Assembly: GCA_031835245.1 (NCBI GenBank)
Contig: JAVKOQ010000054.1
Coordinates: 1 to 64,000, forward strand
Origin: Balamuthia mandrillaris
Lineage: Eukaryota > Discosea > Longamoebia > Balamuthiidae
Reading direction: 5' to 3'
DNA: 64,000 nt
Position numbers and translations under genes: made by a program. Shown piece after piece: positions 34,473-44,505 of this stretch. A model generated the notes under the pieces. It saw only the letters and a list, made by a program, of their open reading frames with translations, was not told where the DNA came from and ran no database searches. Position 1 is the first letter of the stretch. The number at the start of each line of letters is the position of its first letter.

Positions 34473-34956
34473 TAACTATTATCCAAACAAGGAAAAATCC
34501 ACGTAAGCTTTTTGATCAAATTTGGAATAGAATGAGATCACGTTGTCGACAAAAACAAATAGTCTGCAAAAAAAAAAAGGGAAGGAGAAGAGAGCGGAAA
34601 GCCAGATGGCTGTTGGCCGTGCTCTGCTAGGAGCCTATCGTTAGCTGTCAAGCAGCACAGCAACCAAACGGAAGCAAGAATAGTAACAGAGGTGGAGAGA
34701 AAAAAAAAAGGAACAGAGAAGAAGAAGGGCACAGAAAGATGATAGGTCACAGCAGGACAATGCATCCCCCAACAAAGATGGGAAAAAAACACACAGAGGG
34801 CATGTGACAAAACTGACAAAGGGGAGCGATGACAGCTGAGATAAGAAAAGAGTTCAAACAAAAAAGAAAAAGGAAGGGAGCAGGTTGTACATAGTACAAG
34901 AGAGTTCATTGTGATCGTCTCAACATCTTCGAAACGAGAGAGAGAGCCGGTACGCT
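34473..34956. other. Intergenic, no supported gene
   Basis: Upstream of the phosphoesterase and downstream of the Frizzled-like gene, both on the minus strand. A 140-codon minus frame (34538-34960) is hydrophobic, rich in Phe/Ser/Leu from pyrimidine-rich DNA, and lacks any family feature. Confidence 0.5.
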
Positions 34957-37201
34957 TCATTCATCCACAGAACTCAACGCCAACTCAGCTGAGGAGGATG
35001 CTAGAGATTGTGCTAATGAAGTATTATCTCCAGCTTCGTCCTCACGGCTTACTTGCTCGCCTCCACTTTGTCCCACCTTTTCTTTTCGTTCCTCTGTATA
35101 AACGATCATACCCTCTCCTTGGCCCTCTTCTCCCGTTCCAAGTTCCATCGTGTCTTCATTTCCGAGCTCGTAATCGTCGGCATCCTCATCATCAACACTA
35201 GCACTAACACCGAGTGCATCAATACCACCTATCGCAACTGTGGTCTTTGCAGAAGAAGAAGAAGAAGAAGAAGAGGAAGAGGAACTGCCCTTTCTTTTGC
35301 CATTACCGTGGTGATGATGCGGATGGTGATGGGAGTGAGGATGATGAAGGTTGTTGTCGATGGTTCTTCCCACAACAGCACTCCAATCACCTCGTTTCAG
35401 GGCCTTTGCCACCTGCCACCAAATACTGGCTGTGTTGCTGCTCACGCAAAACATCAGGCACAAAAGAAACCCCAACGAGGAGTATCCAACACACCGTAGC
35501 ACCACCAAAGGAAAGTTGTGGATATCGCTGCTAAGGCTACAATCACCATCTTCTTCATCCGTTGAAGCATCTCCTTCTCCTCCCGTTACTGCTGTTGTCG
35601 CTCTTCCTCTGCGACTCAAACAGAGTAGATAGGCGGTATAGCCCTTTTCGATGGTGGCTTGTTGGCTGAATACGCGAAGAGAGAAGGAGAAGACAAAGAC
35701 ATAGATGGCGAGGAAGAGGGCAATGAAGAGGATGAGGCGGAGGTACGTCCGGCAGACCTTGTGCAGTTGGCTCAACTTGTGACCCAACCACAGCAGCCGC
35801 AGTAGGGAGCATACAAAGAGAAAGGAGCCGACAGTCAGGATGAAACCCACTGGGAGGCCCCAACATATGAAGAAATAGGTGTCCCCACGCAGTATAGTAC
35901 AACTGTGAAAGAACGAAATGGTTACAAAGAGGAGAGAGAAAGAAACGGAAAGAAAGAGAGAGAGAGAGAGAGAGAGAATGCGTACAAAGTGGAGCCTGGC
36001 GCAAAGGAAAACTTTCCGGCAATAGCTGGAATTACCATGAATATGGCTGGTATAAGCCATCCACAAATGTGGAAGACCACTTGCACGCCCATCCTCCACT
36101 TCGTACTGTCGCTTGGAAGACGCTTTCCAAAGAACACCTGCAGGAAACTAAGGTGAGGGCTAGCTTCAGAAAGGCGAGAGGGAAAAGGAGTGAGAGGAAG
36201 AGAGGTGCAGGGACGAAGAGAAGGAGTAGCTTACAGAAGCAAACATATGAAAAGAAATAATGCCCCACCACATAGTGCTGGACAAGAACCCAAATTGGAG
36301 CAGCCAACCTTGGAAAGTACAAAGGCCGGACCGCATGGTCAAGTCCTCAATCTCGTACACAAGCGCCAATGTGGAGTTGGCAATTTCCACACCGGGTAGA
36401 AACAACTTTGTAGGTTCATCGGGGTTACCACACCATATTCTCTCGTGACCAACAAAAGTTGGAAGCACGATTGCCAAGGCTGCTATGTGAGCAGCCACAG
36501 CCGTCATTGGGACGAGATTGGAGGGAAACTGACGAAGTTGAGGATGTAGAGCATACGTTAAAACCAGAATCAGACTCCCGAGCTGTGTGTAATGCAACAA
36601 GACTAAAATTAGCTCGAGTACCTCGAAGACAAGAAGTGCACATGAAAATAGAAGAAAGAGGAAAACAAAAAAACGAAGCAAATAAAACAAGACCCACCCA
36701 AGACAGCCAACCAAGAGTCAATTGCAAGATTATGGCGTGGTTGAATTGTTCGTCGGTGAGAGTAGGAAGTGGACAAGTAAAAGCACACTGGCCAGATGGC
36801 AGAGCTTTCAAAGGAGGTACACAAGCGGCACTGTGTTCCATTGAGCTCTTCTGCTTTACATCGTTGCAACGAACGAGGTGAACATCGTCCTGACCAGCCC
36901 TTGCTTCGGAAGTTTGGCTGACGTCATAGGGCACAGTGTAATTTGTTGGCGCGTAGAGGGGCAGCCCAGTAGCGTCCATTTCGTTGCAAGTAAGCGGGGC
37001 AGATTCGTTGGGCGGAAAATACAGATCCTCACCGATAGTTTTCTTCAAGTCGTTCATTAGGTTTGTACATTGTGATACTGAGGTTGATTAAAAAGTTAAT
37101 CACAATCCTTGGAAAGAGAAATTGGGAAGAAGAGATTGGATCGAGAACAGAGAGAGAGAGAAAGAGAGAGAGAGAGAAGGAAGAGAGGGACAGAGAGAGA
37201 A

Positions 37202-37243
<42 letters not shown>

Positions 37244-38009
37244 TCAACCATAAAGAATGCAAAGATATTCACATGGTTGCAGAGGCACGGGAATGGATGT
37301 TTTCTCGATGGTTGCGCCGTCTTCAATACAAATCATCATGTAAGCCACAAAGCAAAAGTACAGTAGAACAGAAACAACTAGAACAGGAACAGCCACGAAA
37401 CGACAAGAACAAACATCGAACAAAGTTTCTTACCTGGCGCGAGTCCATCGACTGTAATACAGGGACGGAGTTGCGTGGCGCACAAGAGTTTCAGTCTCAT
37501 GAGGGCACACTCTTCGTCCGCCTCATCCTCCGCTTGCTCCGCGAAGCTCGGGTGCAAGGCGGCATTCGACACCAGTTTCTCGGTTTCCAGCAGCTCCGTG
37601 TTCTCCGGCACATAAATCATTGTTGTCGGAGCTGGTTCGTCCCAAACAAACAGAACACAGATCGTTAGTAGGAGAACGACAACAAAGAAAACGAAAAAAA
37701 CAAATGTGGATGTGTGTGCAGCAACAACAGCACAAAAACTCTTTAAAAAAAACCAAAAAGAAGCGAACCTGTCCAAGGCTCGAACTGGGCGCAAAAAGAA
37801 GGCTGTCCGTTCCATGGAACACAACTTTGGGCCAGGGCCACGGGCGAGCTCTGCGGCCGAAACGGACCCAGCACCAAGACCACCAACGTCAGCCACCGCC
37901 AAAGCGACGAGGCGCCAACTCCCCAACGCACGGCGGAGGAGCAAGAGCATCGTGGCCGCCGCCGCTGCTGCTGTAGTGTGAACGTAGCAGCAGCTCCTCC
38001 GGAGCTCAT
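34957..38009 (-). CDS. Frizzled/Smoothened-like seven-transmembrane receptor
   Basis: Start at 38009 (MSSGGAAATFTLQQQ) leads into a hydrophobic signal segment (LWRWLTLVVLVLGPF) and a Cys-rich ectodomain: SCVPWNGQPSFCAQFEPWTG, ECALMRLKLLCATQLRPCI, LTCNEMDATGLPLYAPTNYT, and CAFTCPLPTLTDEQF just before the first span, as in amoebozoan Frizzled-like (fsl) receptors. Seven hydrophobic segments follow, with CTFQGWLLQFGFLSSTMWWG for spans 2-3 and VFHICGWLIPAIFMVIPAIA for span 4. The cytoplasmic tail is long and rich in His, Ser and acidic residues. The family includes Wnt receptors in animals; in amoebae the ligand is unknown. Introns carry (CT)n on the sense strand near 35956-35977 and 37150-37240. 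Stop at 34957 after ELALSSVDE. Confidence 0.8.
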
Positions 38010-39013
38010 CCTCTCGCTTGGCTACGTCTTTTTTTTAACAAAAAAAAAAAAAAAGACGTCTGCAAGACGCACGCAGTGTGGTCCCAAAAGAATGAAAGAT
38101 GAAAAGGAGGAAACCAGTGAGCAAAAAAAAAAGTAGGAACCAGACAACAAAACCAAAGAGAGGCAAAGAGAGAGAAAGGAAGAGACAGACAGAGGAAGAA
38201 AAGGAATAGAGAGATGGAACAGAGCGAGAAAGAGAGAAGAGAGTACGCACGTCAGGGGAGAAGTGCTAGAAAGAAAAGCACCTTATGGAGGAGGTTATTT
38301 CGAGAAAGTGCTGCTACATGGGCTGTGTGTCCCTCGCGGTTGAAAGGGAGATGAAACGGGATCGAGGACCGCGTTTTTGCAGAGGGGCGCGGTGCAACCC
38401 TCCATACAACCTGTCAAACGGGGGGAGTTGTAAGACCGAAAAAGCCCCGACACTAATTTCAGTGTTGCTGCTCGTTGTTGTTTCTTTTTGGTCTCCGCTG
38501 TGTTGGGTGCTATTCCTTGTTGGCGGTTTGTGCTGTCAGGTCGCTAAGGGGGGGGGCAGAGAGAGGTCCTCTCCGCGGCGGTTGTGTGTTGCACACAAAG
38601 CCTTTTACATCTTTTTTTTCCCCCTAAAAGTAAGAGGAAAAAGAAAAGGAGGCTCTACAACTGCGGTTCAATCCCCACCAGCTCTCTGCGTGTAGTGCGC
38701 TTCGCACAACTCCTGATCAGGAGGAGCGAAAATTCGGTGCGAATTCACCAGGGTTGCGCTTTGGTTCGAAAGGGCATGCGCTTGCTTGCGATATTTTCCT
38801 TTCTTCTCTCGCTTTTTTTTTGGTCGAGGAACGGCAGATCGACGCCACACAAACGTTGCTCCGTTTTTTGGTTTTACGTGGAATTTTTACGTCGACAGTA
38901 ATGAAAGCAAACACTCCGCGCTAAATTCCTTAAATTCCTCTCTTACAAGTTTTTCATTTTGTCGACTTTACCTTTTTTCGATTTCTAAAAACAAAACAAA
39001 AAAGTTAAAAAAA
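38010..39013. other. Intergenic region, no supported gene
   Basis: About 1 kb upstream of the Frizzled-like gene and upstream of the ankyrin gene. A 136-codon + frame at 38285-38695 has no domain. A tRNA-like B-box (GCGGTTCAATCCCCACC near 38662) has no matching A-box or cloverleaf. The region likely contains the receptor promoter. Confidence 0.5.
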
Positions 39014-39301
39014 ATGATTAAAGATGAGAAAGAAGGCAACGAGGAGACAACAAGGGCACCTCAGTTGACGGCTGGGCCGCCCCGACCACCACTCGTAATT
39101 CCTTGGGAAAAGGTAGCAGACATAGTATTTGCTGCGCTTGGCCCAGCAATCAAACGTGCTATTCGACGCAAGCCACAAAAGCTTCCTGTCACAGCAGCTG
39201 CTCATCTTCACCCCATTTTCCATTCTGCCTATTTTGGGACACTAAAAAGAAAAACAAATAAACGTTTACCAAACCAGATAAGGAAAGAGTCGACAAAATG
39301 A
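39014..39301 (+). CDS. Short hypothetical protein
   Basis: A 95-residue open frame starting MIKDEKEGNEETTRAP in an A-rich leader. It contains a proline-rich segment (TAGPPRPPLVIPWEK) and a short hydrophobic stretch (VADIVFAALGPAIKRAI) followed by a basic tail. I recognise no family. Its end lies 68 bases before the F-box/ankyrin start, so it could also be an untranslated leader or a separate small gene. Low certainty. Confidence 0.25.
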   Translation: MIKDEKEGNEETTRAPQLTAGPPRPPLVIPWEKVADIVFAALGPAIKRAIRRKPQKLPVTAAAHLHPIFHSAYFGTLKRKTNKRLPNQIRKESTK

Positions 39302-39368
39302 AAAAATTCCCACGTCAGCCCTGGTTGAACCAACCGTCCGTGACGTCATTTTCCCCAAAAAAGGACTG

Positions 39369-40688
39369 ATGACATCAGCGGCAGAAAACTCATTGCTCGG
39401 AGTGAGTCAAACCTGCATGGAGGAAGCACTACTGCCAACGGAACTGCTGCACATGGTGCTTGACCATCTTCCCAAAGACATGGTTGCCATCGCCGCAAGG
39501 ACCTGCAAGCGTTGGTTCTTTTGCTGTCCCGAAACACGGCGCTACAGATTTTCCGCAACGCGTGCCTGCAGTTCTCTGACGTTGCTTGAGTGGGCCTTGG
39601 CCAACGGCTACGCCTTGAACCAGTACACCTGCGCTCTGGCAGCCTGTCAGGGCCAGCTGGAGGTGGTTCAATGGGCTCATGAACAAAAGGGATGCCCTTT
39701 GACCCCTGACGTGTGCGCCGATGCTGCAAGAGGAGGCCATTTGGACGTACTACAGTGGGCGAGGGAGGCAAAGGGTTGCCCATGGGACGCGGATGTGTGT
39801 CGCCATGCCGCCACCAGCGGACACTTACATATTCTAAAGTGGGCCAGAGAGAGAGGATGCCCTTGGGGCGGCACTGTTTGCCACAACGCAGCCCTAAAAG
39901 GACACCTTGAGGTGTTGCAGTGGCTTCGTGAAAGTGGATGCCCTTGGGATGTGTCTACTTGTCGCGGAGCAGCAATCAGCGGCCATTTGGAAGTATTGAA
40001 GTGGGCTAGAGCCAACGGATGCCCTTGGGACCACACCATCTGTTACCAGGCTGCCTACAGGGGCCATTTGGAGGTGTTGAAGTGGGCCTATGCCAACGGA
40101 TGCCCTTGGGACCCAGCGGCATGTTCCACCGCAGCAGAAAATGGCCACTTGGAAATATTAAAATGGGCTCGCGAGAACCAGTTGCCTTGGAATGGGCTTC
40201 TTGTGTGCTCCAGAGCAGCCGGTAACGGTCATTTGGGAGTGCTTCGGTGGGCGAGGGAGAATGGCTGCCCTTGGGACGAGCGGACCTGCCAGCTGGCCGC
40301 CCGCTACGGGCGGTTTGAAGTTTTGAAGTGGGCACGAGAGCAGGGATGCCCTTGGGACAGCAAAACCTGCAGCGGTGCAGCCCTTGAAGGGCATCTGGAA
40401 GTACTTAAGTGGGCTAGAGAGCAAGGGTGTCCTTGGAACAGCGACACCTGCAGCTACGCTGTAATAAATGGCCATTTGGAAGTGCTTCAATGGGCGAGGG
40501 AGAATGGCTGCCCTTGGGACGAGCGGACCTGCAACAACGCAGCGATGAACGGCAACCTGCCAGTGCTGAAGTGGGCCAGAGAGAACGGCTGTCCTTGGAG
40601 TGAACAGACCTACACATGCGCCAACGAGTGGCCAAAAGTGCAACAATGGCTTCGCGAGCACGGTTGTCCCTCTCCCTTGGGAGGATGA
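39369..40688 (+). CDS. Intronless F-box/ankyrin-repeat protein
   Basis: One uninterrupted frame of 439 residues. The N-terminus has an F-box (LLPTELLHMVLDHLPKDM, ARTCKRWFF). The rest is about 13 consecutive 26-27-residue ankyrin-type repeats with the signature GHLEVLKWARENGCPWD and C..AA between them. This repeat type, with or without an F-box, is expanded in amoebae, algae, oomycetes and giant DNA viruses such as pandoraviruses. It should act as a substrate receptor of an SCF ligase, with the ankyrin solenoid binding the target. It differs from its neighbours in lacking introns and in higher GC. An upstream in-frame ATG at 39417 (MEEALLPTELL) is an alternative start. The truncated fragment at 13439-13738 belongs to the same broad family. 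Confidence 0.9.
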   Translation: MTSAAENSLLGVSQTCMEEALLPTELLHMVLDHLPKDMVAIAARTCKRWFFCCPETRRYRFSATRACSSLTLLEWALANGYALNQYTCALAACQGQLEVVQWAHEQKGCPLTPDVCADAARGGHLDVLQWAREAKGCPWDADVCRHAATSGHLHILKWARERGCPWGGTVCHNAALKGHLEVLQWLRESGCPWDVSTCRGAAISGHLEVLKWARANGCPWDHTICYQAAYRGHLEVLKWAYANGCPWDPAACSTAAENGHLEILKWARENQLPWNGLLVCSRAAGNGHLGVLRWARENGCPWDERTCQLAARYGRFEVLKWAREQGCPWDSKTCSGAALEGHLEVLKWAREQGCPWNSDTCSYAVINGHLEVLQWARENGCPWDERTCNNAAMNGNLPVLKWARENGCPWSEQTYTCANEWPKVQQWLREHGCPSPLGG

Positions 40689-41267
40689 GGAAAGAGGGAG
40701 AAAAGAACAAGAGTACTCTGCCTCAACAAAGCGGAGAAACAAAACCGGGGGCACGAAAATGGGAACGAAAAAGAAAGAGGAAAGAGAGTTTTCTGCTTCC
40801 ACGAGGGAGGAAAAAAAACGTTCTGCTGCAACAGAAAACTCTTTCGGTCAACGGAAAAAAAAAAAGAGGTAATGAGGATAAACCTGCAACACAGGCATGG
40901 CACACACGTGAAGCGCTTTAAAAAAAACCTCCGAAAGCAATTACATGAATCAAGCTGAGCTTTTTAATAACGGCATCACCTTAAAAGGAGGACTTGAAAA
41001 GTGGCCCTCCGTCGTTGCAACTCGCTCGAAAGTGGCCCTCCGCAACGTGCCTCACCGCAAAGGAAAAGTAGCAACACTGCATACCTGAACTACCGCCGAC
41101 CCCTCCAAAGCAGTAGCAGCAGATAAACAAACCACGGTCCGTGAGCGGAGGGAGGAGGAGGAGGTCGGCGGAGCGTCTGCTACTTTCTATTTTTTTTTTT
41201 TTTTTTTTTTGCTACGTTTTCAGGTCGTTTTTAAAGAAAAAGAGGAACAAACAACGGCAGCGCAGCC
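40689..41267. other. Intergenic with a hairpin and a short direct repeat
   Basis: Contains an inverted repeat about 100 bases after the ankyrin stop (listed separately) and a direct repeat AAAGTGGCCCTCCG at about 40998 and 41029. A poly-T run sits at 41190-41210, just upstream of the sulfatase start. No gene is supported. Confidence 0.6.
40785..40842. other. Inverted repeat, possible 3'-end hairpin
   Basis: AGAGTTTTCTG at 40785-40795 pairs perfectly with CAGAAAACTCT at 40832-40842. Allowing a two-base bulge, the stem extends to GAAAG/CTTTC. The loop is 36 bases. It lies 97 bases past the stop of the intronless F-box/ankyrin gene, where a transcript end would be expected. Confidence 0.6.
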
Positions 41268-44200
41268 ATGGTGACTCGTGCAAACGTTTGCCCGTCGTCT
41301 TGGCTCAATGGCTTGTTGGGGGAGCTCAGCCGCCACCTCGCCGGCATCAAGGGCTACGTCTTTGTCGTGGTGCTTGCCAATGCGGCCTTGCAGAACGTGG
41401 CCATGCTCCCCTTCATCAAGAAGATCATCTTTCGGTACTACGCCGCCAACCAGCCCGCCAACCCTTTCCTCCTGGCCCACTACGGCGACTTTCAAATGCA
41501 CCACGTGGCCTTTGTGCTCTACACTTTGCTTCACACCCTCTCCACCGCTTTGCTACTCTTTTTCTTGGTCACAGTGTCGGTCTACCTGTTGGACTGGCTG
41601 TTACGGTATTGCTTCTCTGTTTCTGCTTCCTCCTCTTCTTTAACAACATTGGCTTCCAGCAAACGACGACGCCCTCGTACAAAGAAAGCGAGTTCCCTCT
41701 CGACCCCTCCTTCAACTTCTATTTCCTCGTCTTCCTCGTCTTCTTCCGATGACGAAGAAGCAGAAACTTCCCTTCGAACAATTGCAGTAACGGATACAAA
41801 GCTTGTCAAGCGCTCCGGCCGCTTTGGGGATAACACCACGACCACCACTACGCTCCCTTCATCTTTTTCATCCCCAGAAGGAGAAGGTTTTGCTTGTACG
41901 ACTTCTCCTCCTCTGACACCTTCCTCCTCTTCCCCATGCGACCAACCCCCGCCAGAGCTTCCGCAGACCGCTCATCTTCTCCAGGCTGTCCTTCGCTTGT
42001 TCACCGTCACAGAGAGTAACAGGAGAAACCTTCTCATATCGCTGATAGCAACAGCCATCTCGGAAATGATCCTCTTAGCACTTTACATGGTGGAGGTCAA
42101 CATGTTGGCTGATATGTCGGTTCACGTGGTGGATATAGATATGGTTGACGCCTCCGGTCTCTCTAACGTGCTGACCCGTAGAAAGCAGCTTGGATTTGGG
42201 ATAGATACCAGCCATAATCGCGATATTTTCCTGCTCGTGGTGGCCACACTGCTTTCCCAGGTCTTCATTGCATTGCTATCCCTCTACCTTTGCAAGAGAA
42301 TCAGTCCGAAGGGTCGGGCAGTTGCGTTGGTGGTTGTGGCCTCTGCTCTGTTGTTTCTTTTGGTGGCTGTGCCTTCATCTGGCTATCTGCTGCAGGAAAA
42401 GGTCATTCCCTACGAAAACCATCTTCCATGGAACTTTTGGCATGCCGGTAAGAGACATATTCCTGTTGCACCTGATCTTGCTGCGTATCCTGCCTTTTCT
42501 TTGGAAGGTATGCTCCGCGCTTGTCTTTTCAGATGCATTGTTCGAAGAACGGGAAGATTTTTTCTTTGCTTTATGCTTTGCTGATTCTTGTTTGGTTTGT
42601 AAAACCCACCACAGTGCCTGACGATCCCGAAATGTTGTCTCGCTGGATCCCTCACCTCTCCCACAAGCCTAACGTCATTATTGTTGGCCATGAATCCCTG
42701 CGCATGGACTACGCTGGCACCTTCCACTCCCCAGCGACCAACCAATGGCTACAGGATCATCAACATCTTTGCTTCTCCTCTACTCGACACCTCTCCACCG
42801 GACATGTCTCTGAGACCGGTCAGTTTGGCTACCTCTACGCCCTTTATCCTCATCACTACCATCAGTTCAACGCTGCAAGGATGGCTTCATTTCCGATAAA
42901 GGTCCTCAGAGAGAACGGCTACCTCTCGGAGGGCATGACTGCTACTGCTATGTGGCCCTACCCCAACAAGAATGTCTATCGCAACTTTGACAACTTTAAC
43001 AGTTTCGAGTGGAACGATGCGCTCTTTGCCTACGTTCGTCAGTTCTTGGAGGAGAACCATTATCATCCCCGCCAAAGCAAAACAGAAACTGGAACAAAAG
43101 ATGCTAAGGAGAGGCCACCCCTGTTCTTTTCGGTGCTTCTGCACAGAAATTCCCATGAGATAGGAGTGAAGGAGCTGCATGACCGCAACTTAATGCGAGA
43201 CAAAGACAGGGTAAAGTTCCTCCAAATGTTGGAAGATTATGGCGTGTTGGATGATGCTGTTCTCATAATCACTGGTGATCATGGTATGTTCTTTTTTTTT
43301 CTTGAAACTTCTCCTTCTTCTTTCGTAGTTTCTTGTTCTATCAAAACAAGAATGAAGCTAACAATCCTTAAACCACAAAAAATAGGGGACATGCATGGTG
43401 AGCACGGAGAAGTAGGGCACGGCCAACCGGAGAGCAGTTGGTGGAATGAGAAGATCTTGGTCCCTCTCCACGTTTGCCATTTCAATCCCAAGTCCTCCGT
43501 AGCAACAAGCCAACAACTGTTGTTCGATCATCGGAGGCCCCCACCGACTCTCAGCATGACCAGCCATATTGACATCTTTCCAACCATTTTCGACATACTT
43601 GGCGTACGTTGCTTCTCGTTTGGTGTAGTTTTTTTTCATGTCATGTTGTTGTGGTTGTTGTTTGTTGATGACGCTGAACTCTGTCGCCAACTCAAAAAAA
43701 ACACAGTTGGGAGAAAAGTTACCTCCAGACACTTATTCAGACGGGAAGTCATTGTTGCTGCCAAAAGACCCCAACAACAAACAACATCACCACAGCAACA
43801 ACAATGTGGAAGAGGAGAGACCTCTGTTCCTGACCGCACGTTACTTTCCGGAGAAGAACAAGATCAATGCCGTCGTCGACCAACACTTGAAGTGGTGGTT
43901 CCGGTACGTTTAATTCAGTTAAAAGCAACACAAAACAAACACAAAAAAACAATTGTTCATTTCTTTGAATGTTCGCAGGGTTGCTTCAATCAACATGCAA
44001 ACCGCTGAGATGAAGTTCGAGCTGGAGTACGTGACGAACTGGCGCGATGAAGAGCAGTGTCACTTGGACGAGCTTCGCCGTCAGTTCAAGGCGCTCTTGC
44101 AACGAGTGAATAAACAAGCGGGCGCTGGCTCAACCGACCTGGGGGAAAAGATGGAGGCTTTGAGAGAGTTGGAGCGTCAGGACCGTAGAGAGGGGAAGCT

Positions 44201-44300
44201 GAAGGATGCGGAGCGGTGTGGCACGTTCAAGCTGCTTCACTATTTGCTGCAGTACAACCGACAGTTTTGGCATTTCCTTCTGTTGGACAGCGATGACTAA
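41268..44300 (+). CDS. LTA-synthase/YejM-like membrane sulfatase-fold hydrolase
   Basis: Several hydrophobic spans (for example VFVVVLANAALQNVAMLPF, LLLFFLVTVSVYLLDWLL, AVALVVVASALLFLLVAV) precede an alkaline-phosphatase/sulfatase-fold domain: PNVIIVGHESLRMDY (metal), STRHLSTGHVSETGQFGYLY (nucleophile region, Ser/Thr rather than Cys), VLIITGDHG (metal DH) and SWWNEKILVPLHV. The pattern SETGxFGYLY is closest to bacterial YejM/PbgA and LTA-synthase-type enzymes, which transfer or hydrolyse phospholipid head groups. Exon 1 is 41268-42507 and exon 2 is 42615-43283. The join at donor GTATGC gives SLE then VPDDPEMLSRW in phase; an earlier GTAAGA at 42449 fails on phase. Three further exons end at 44300. 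The C-terminal region is charged and helical. A Ser-rich insert with (TCC/TTC) repeats lies between spans. Donor of the gene and substrate are unknown. Confidence 0.8.
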
Positions 44301-44505
44301 GCTTTCATTCTCTCCTCTTATTGTTCTTATTTTCTGCATTTCTTACTTTTTTCTTACTTTTTTCTCGATAATGAACGATATTTATTGATGTATGTATAAT
44401 TTTTTGGATTGTTTATGAACTATCAAAAATTTTAAAATATCGGATAACACTCAAGATTATTCAATATTTTGTCGAAAATAAAAATAAAAGAAAGAAAGAA
44501 AAAGA

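Noticed and set aside
34538-34960. 140-codon minus frame, hydrophobic
   Set aside because: Composition follows pyrimidine-rich intergenic DNA; no signal peptide or family pattern that holds up.
38655-38690. tRNA-like B-box
   Set aside because: GGTTCAATCC is present, but no acceptor stem, A-box or anticodon arm can be folded around it.
38285-38695. 136-codon + frame with several Cys
   Set aside because: No domain, no splice support, and it lies in the likely promoter of the Frizzled-like gene.
42449-42454. Donor GTAAGA at 42449 in the sulfatase gene
   Set aside because: It gives the wrong phase for the exon at 42615, whereas GTATGC at 42508 gives the correct phase.
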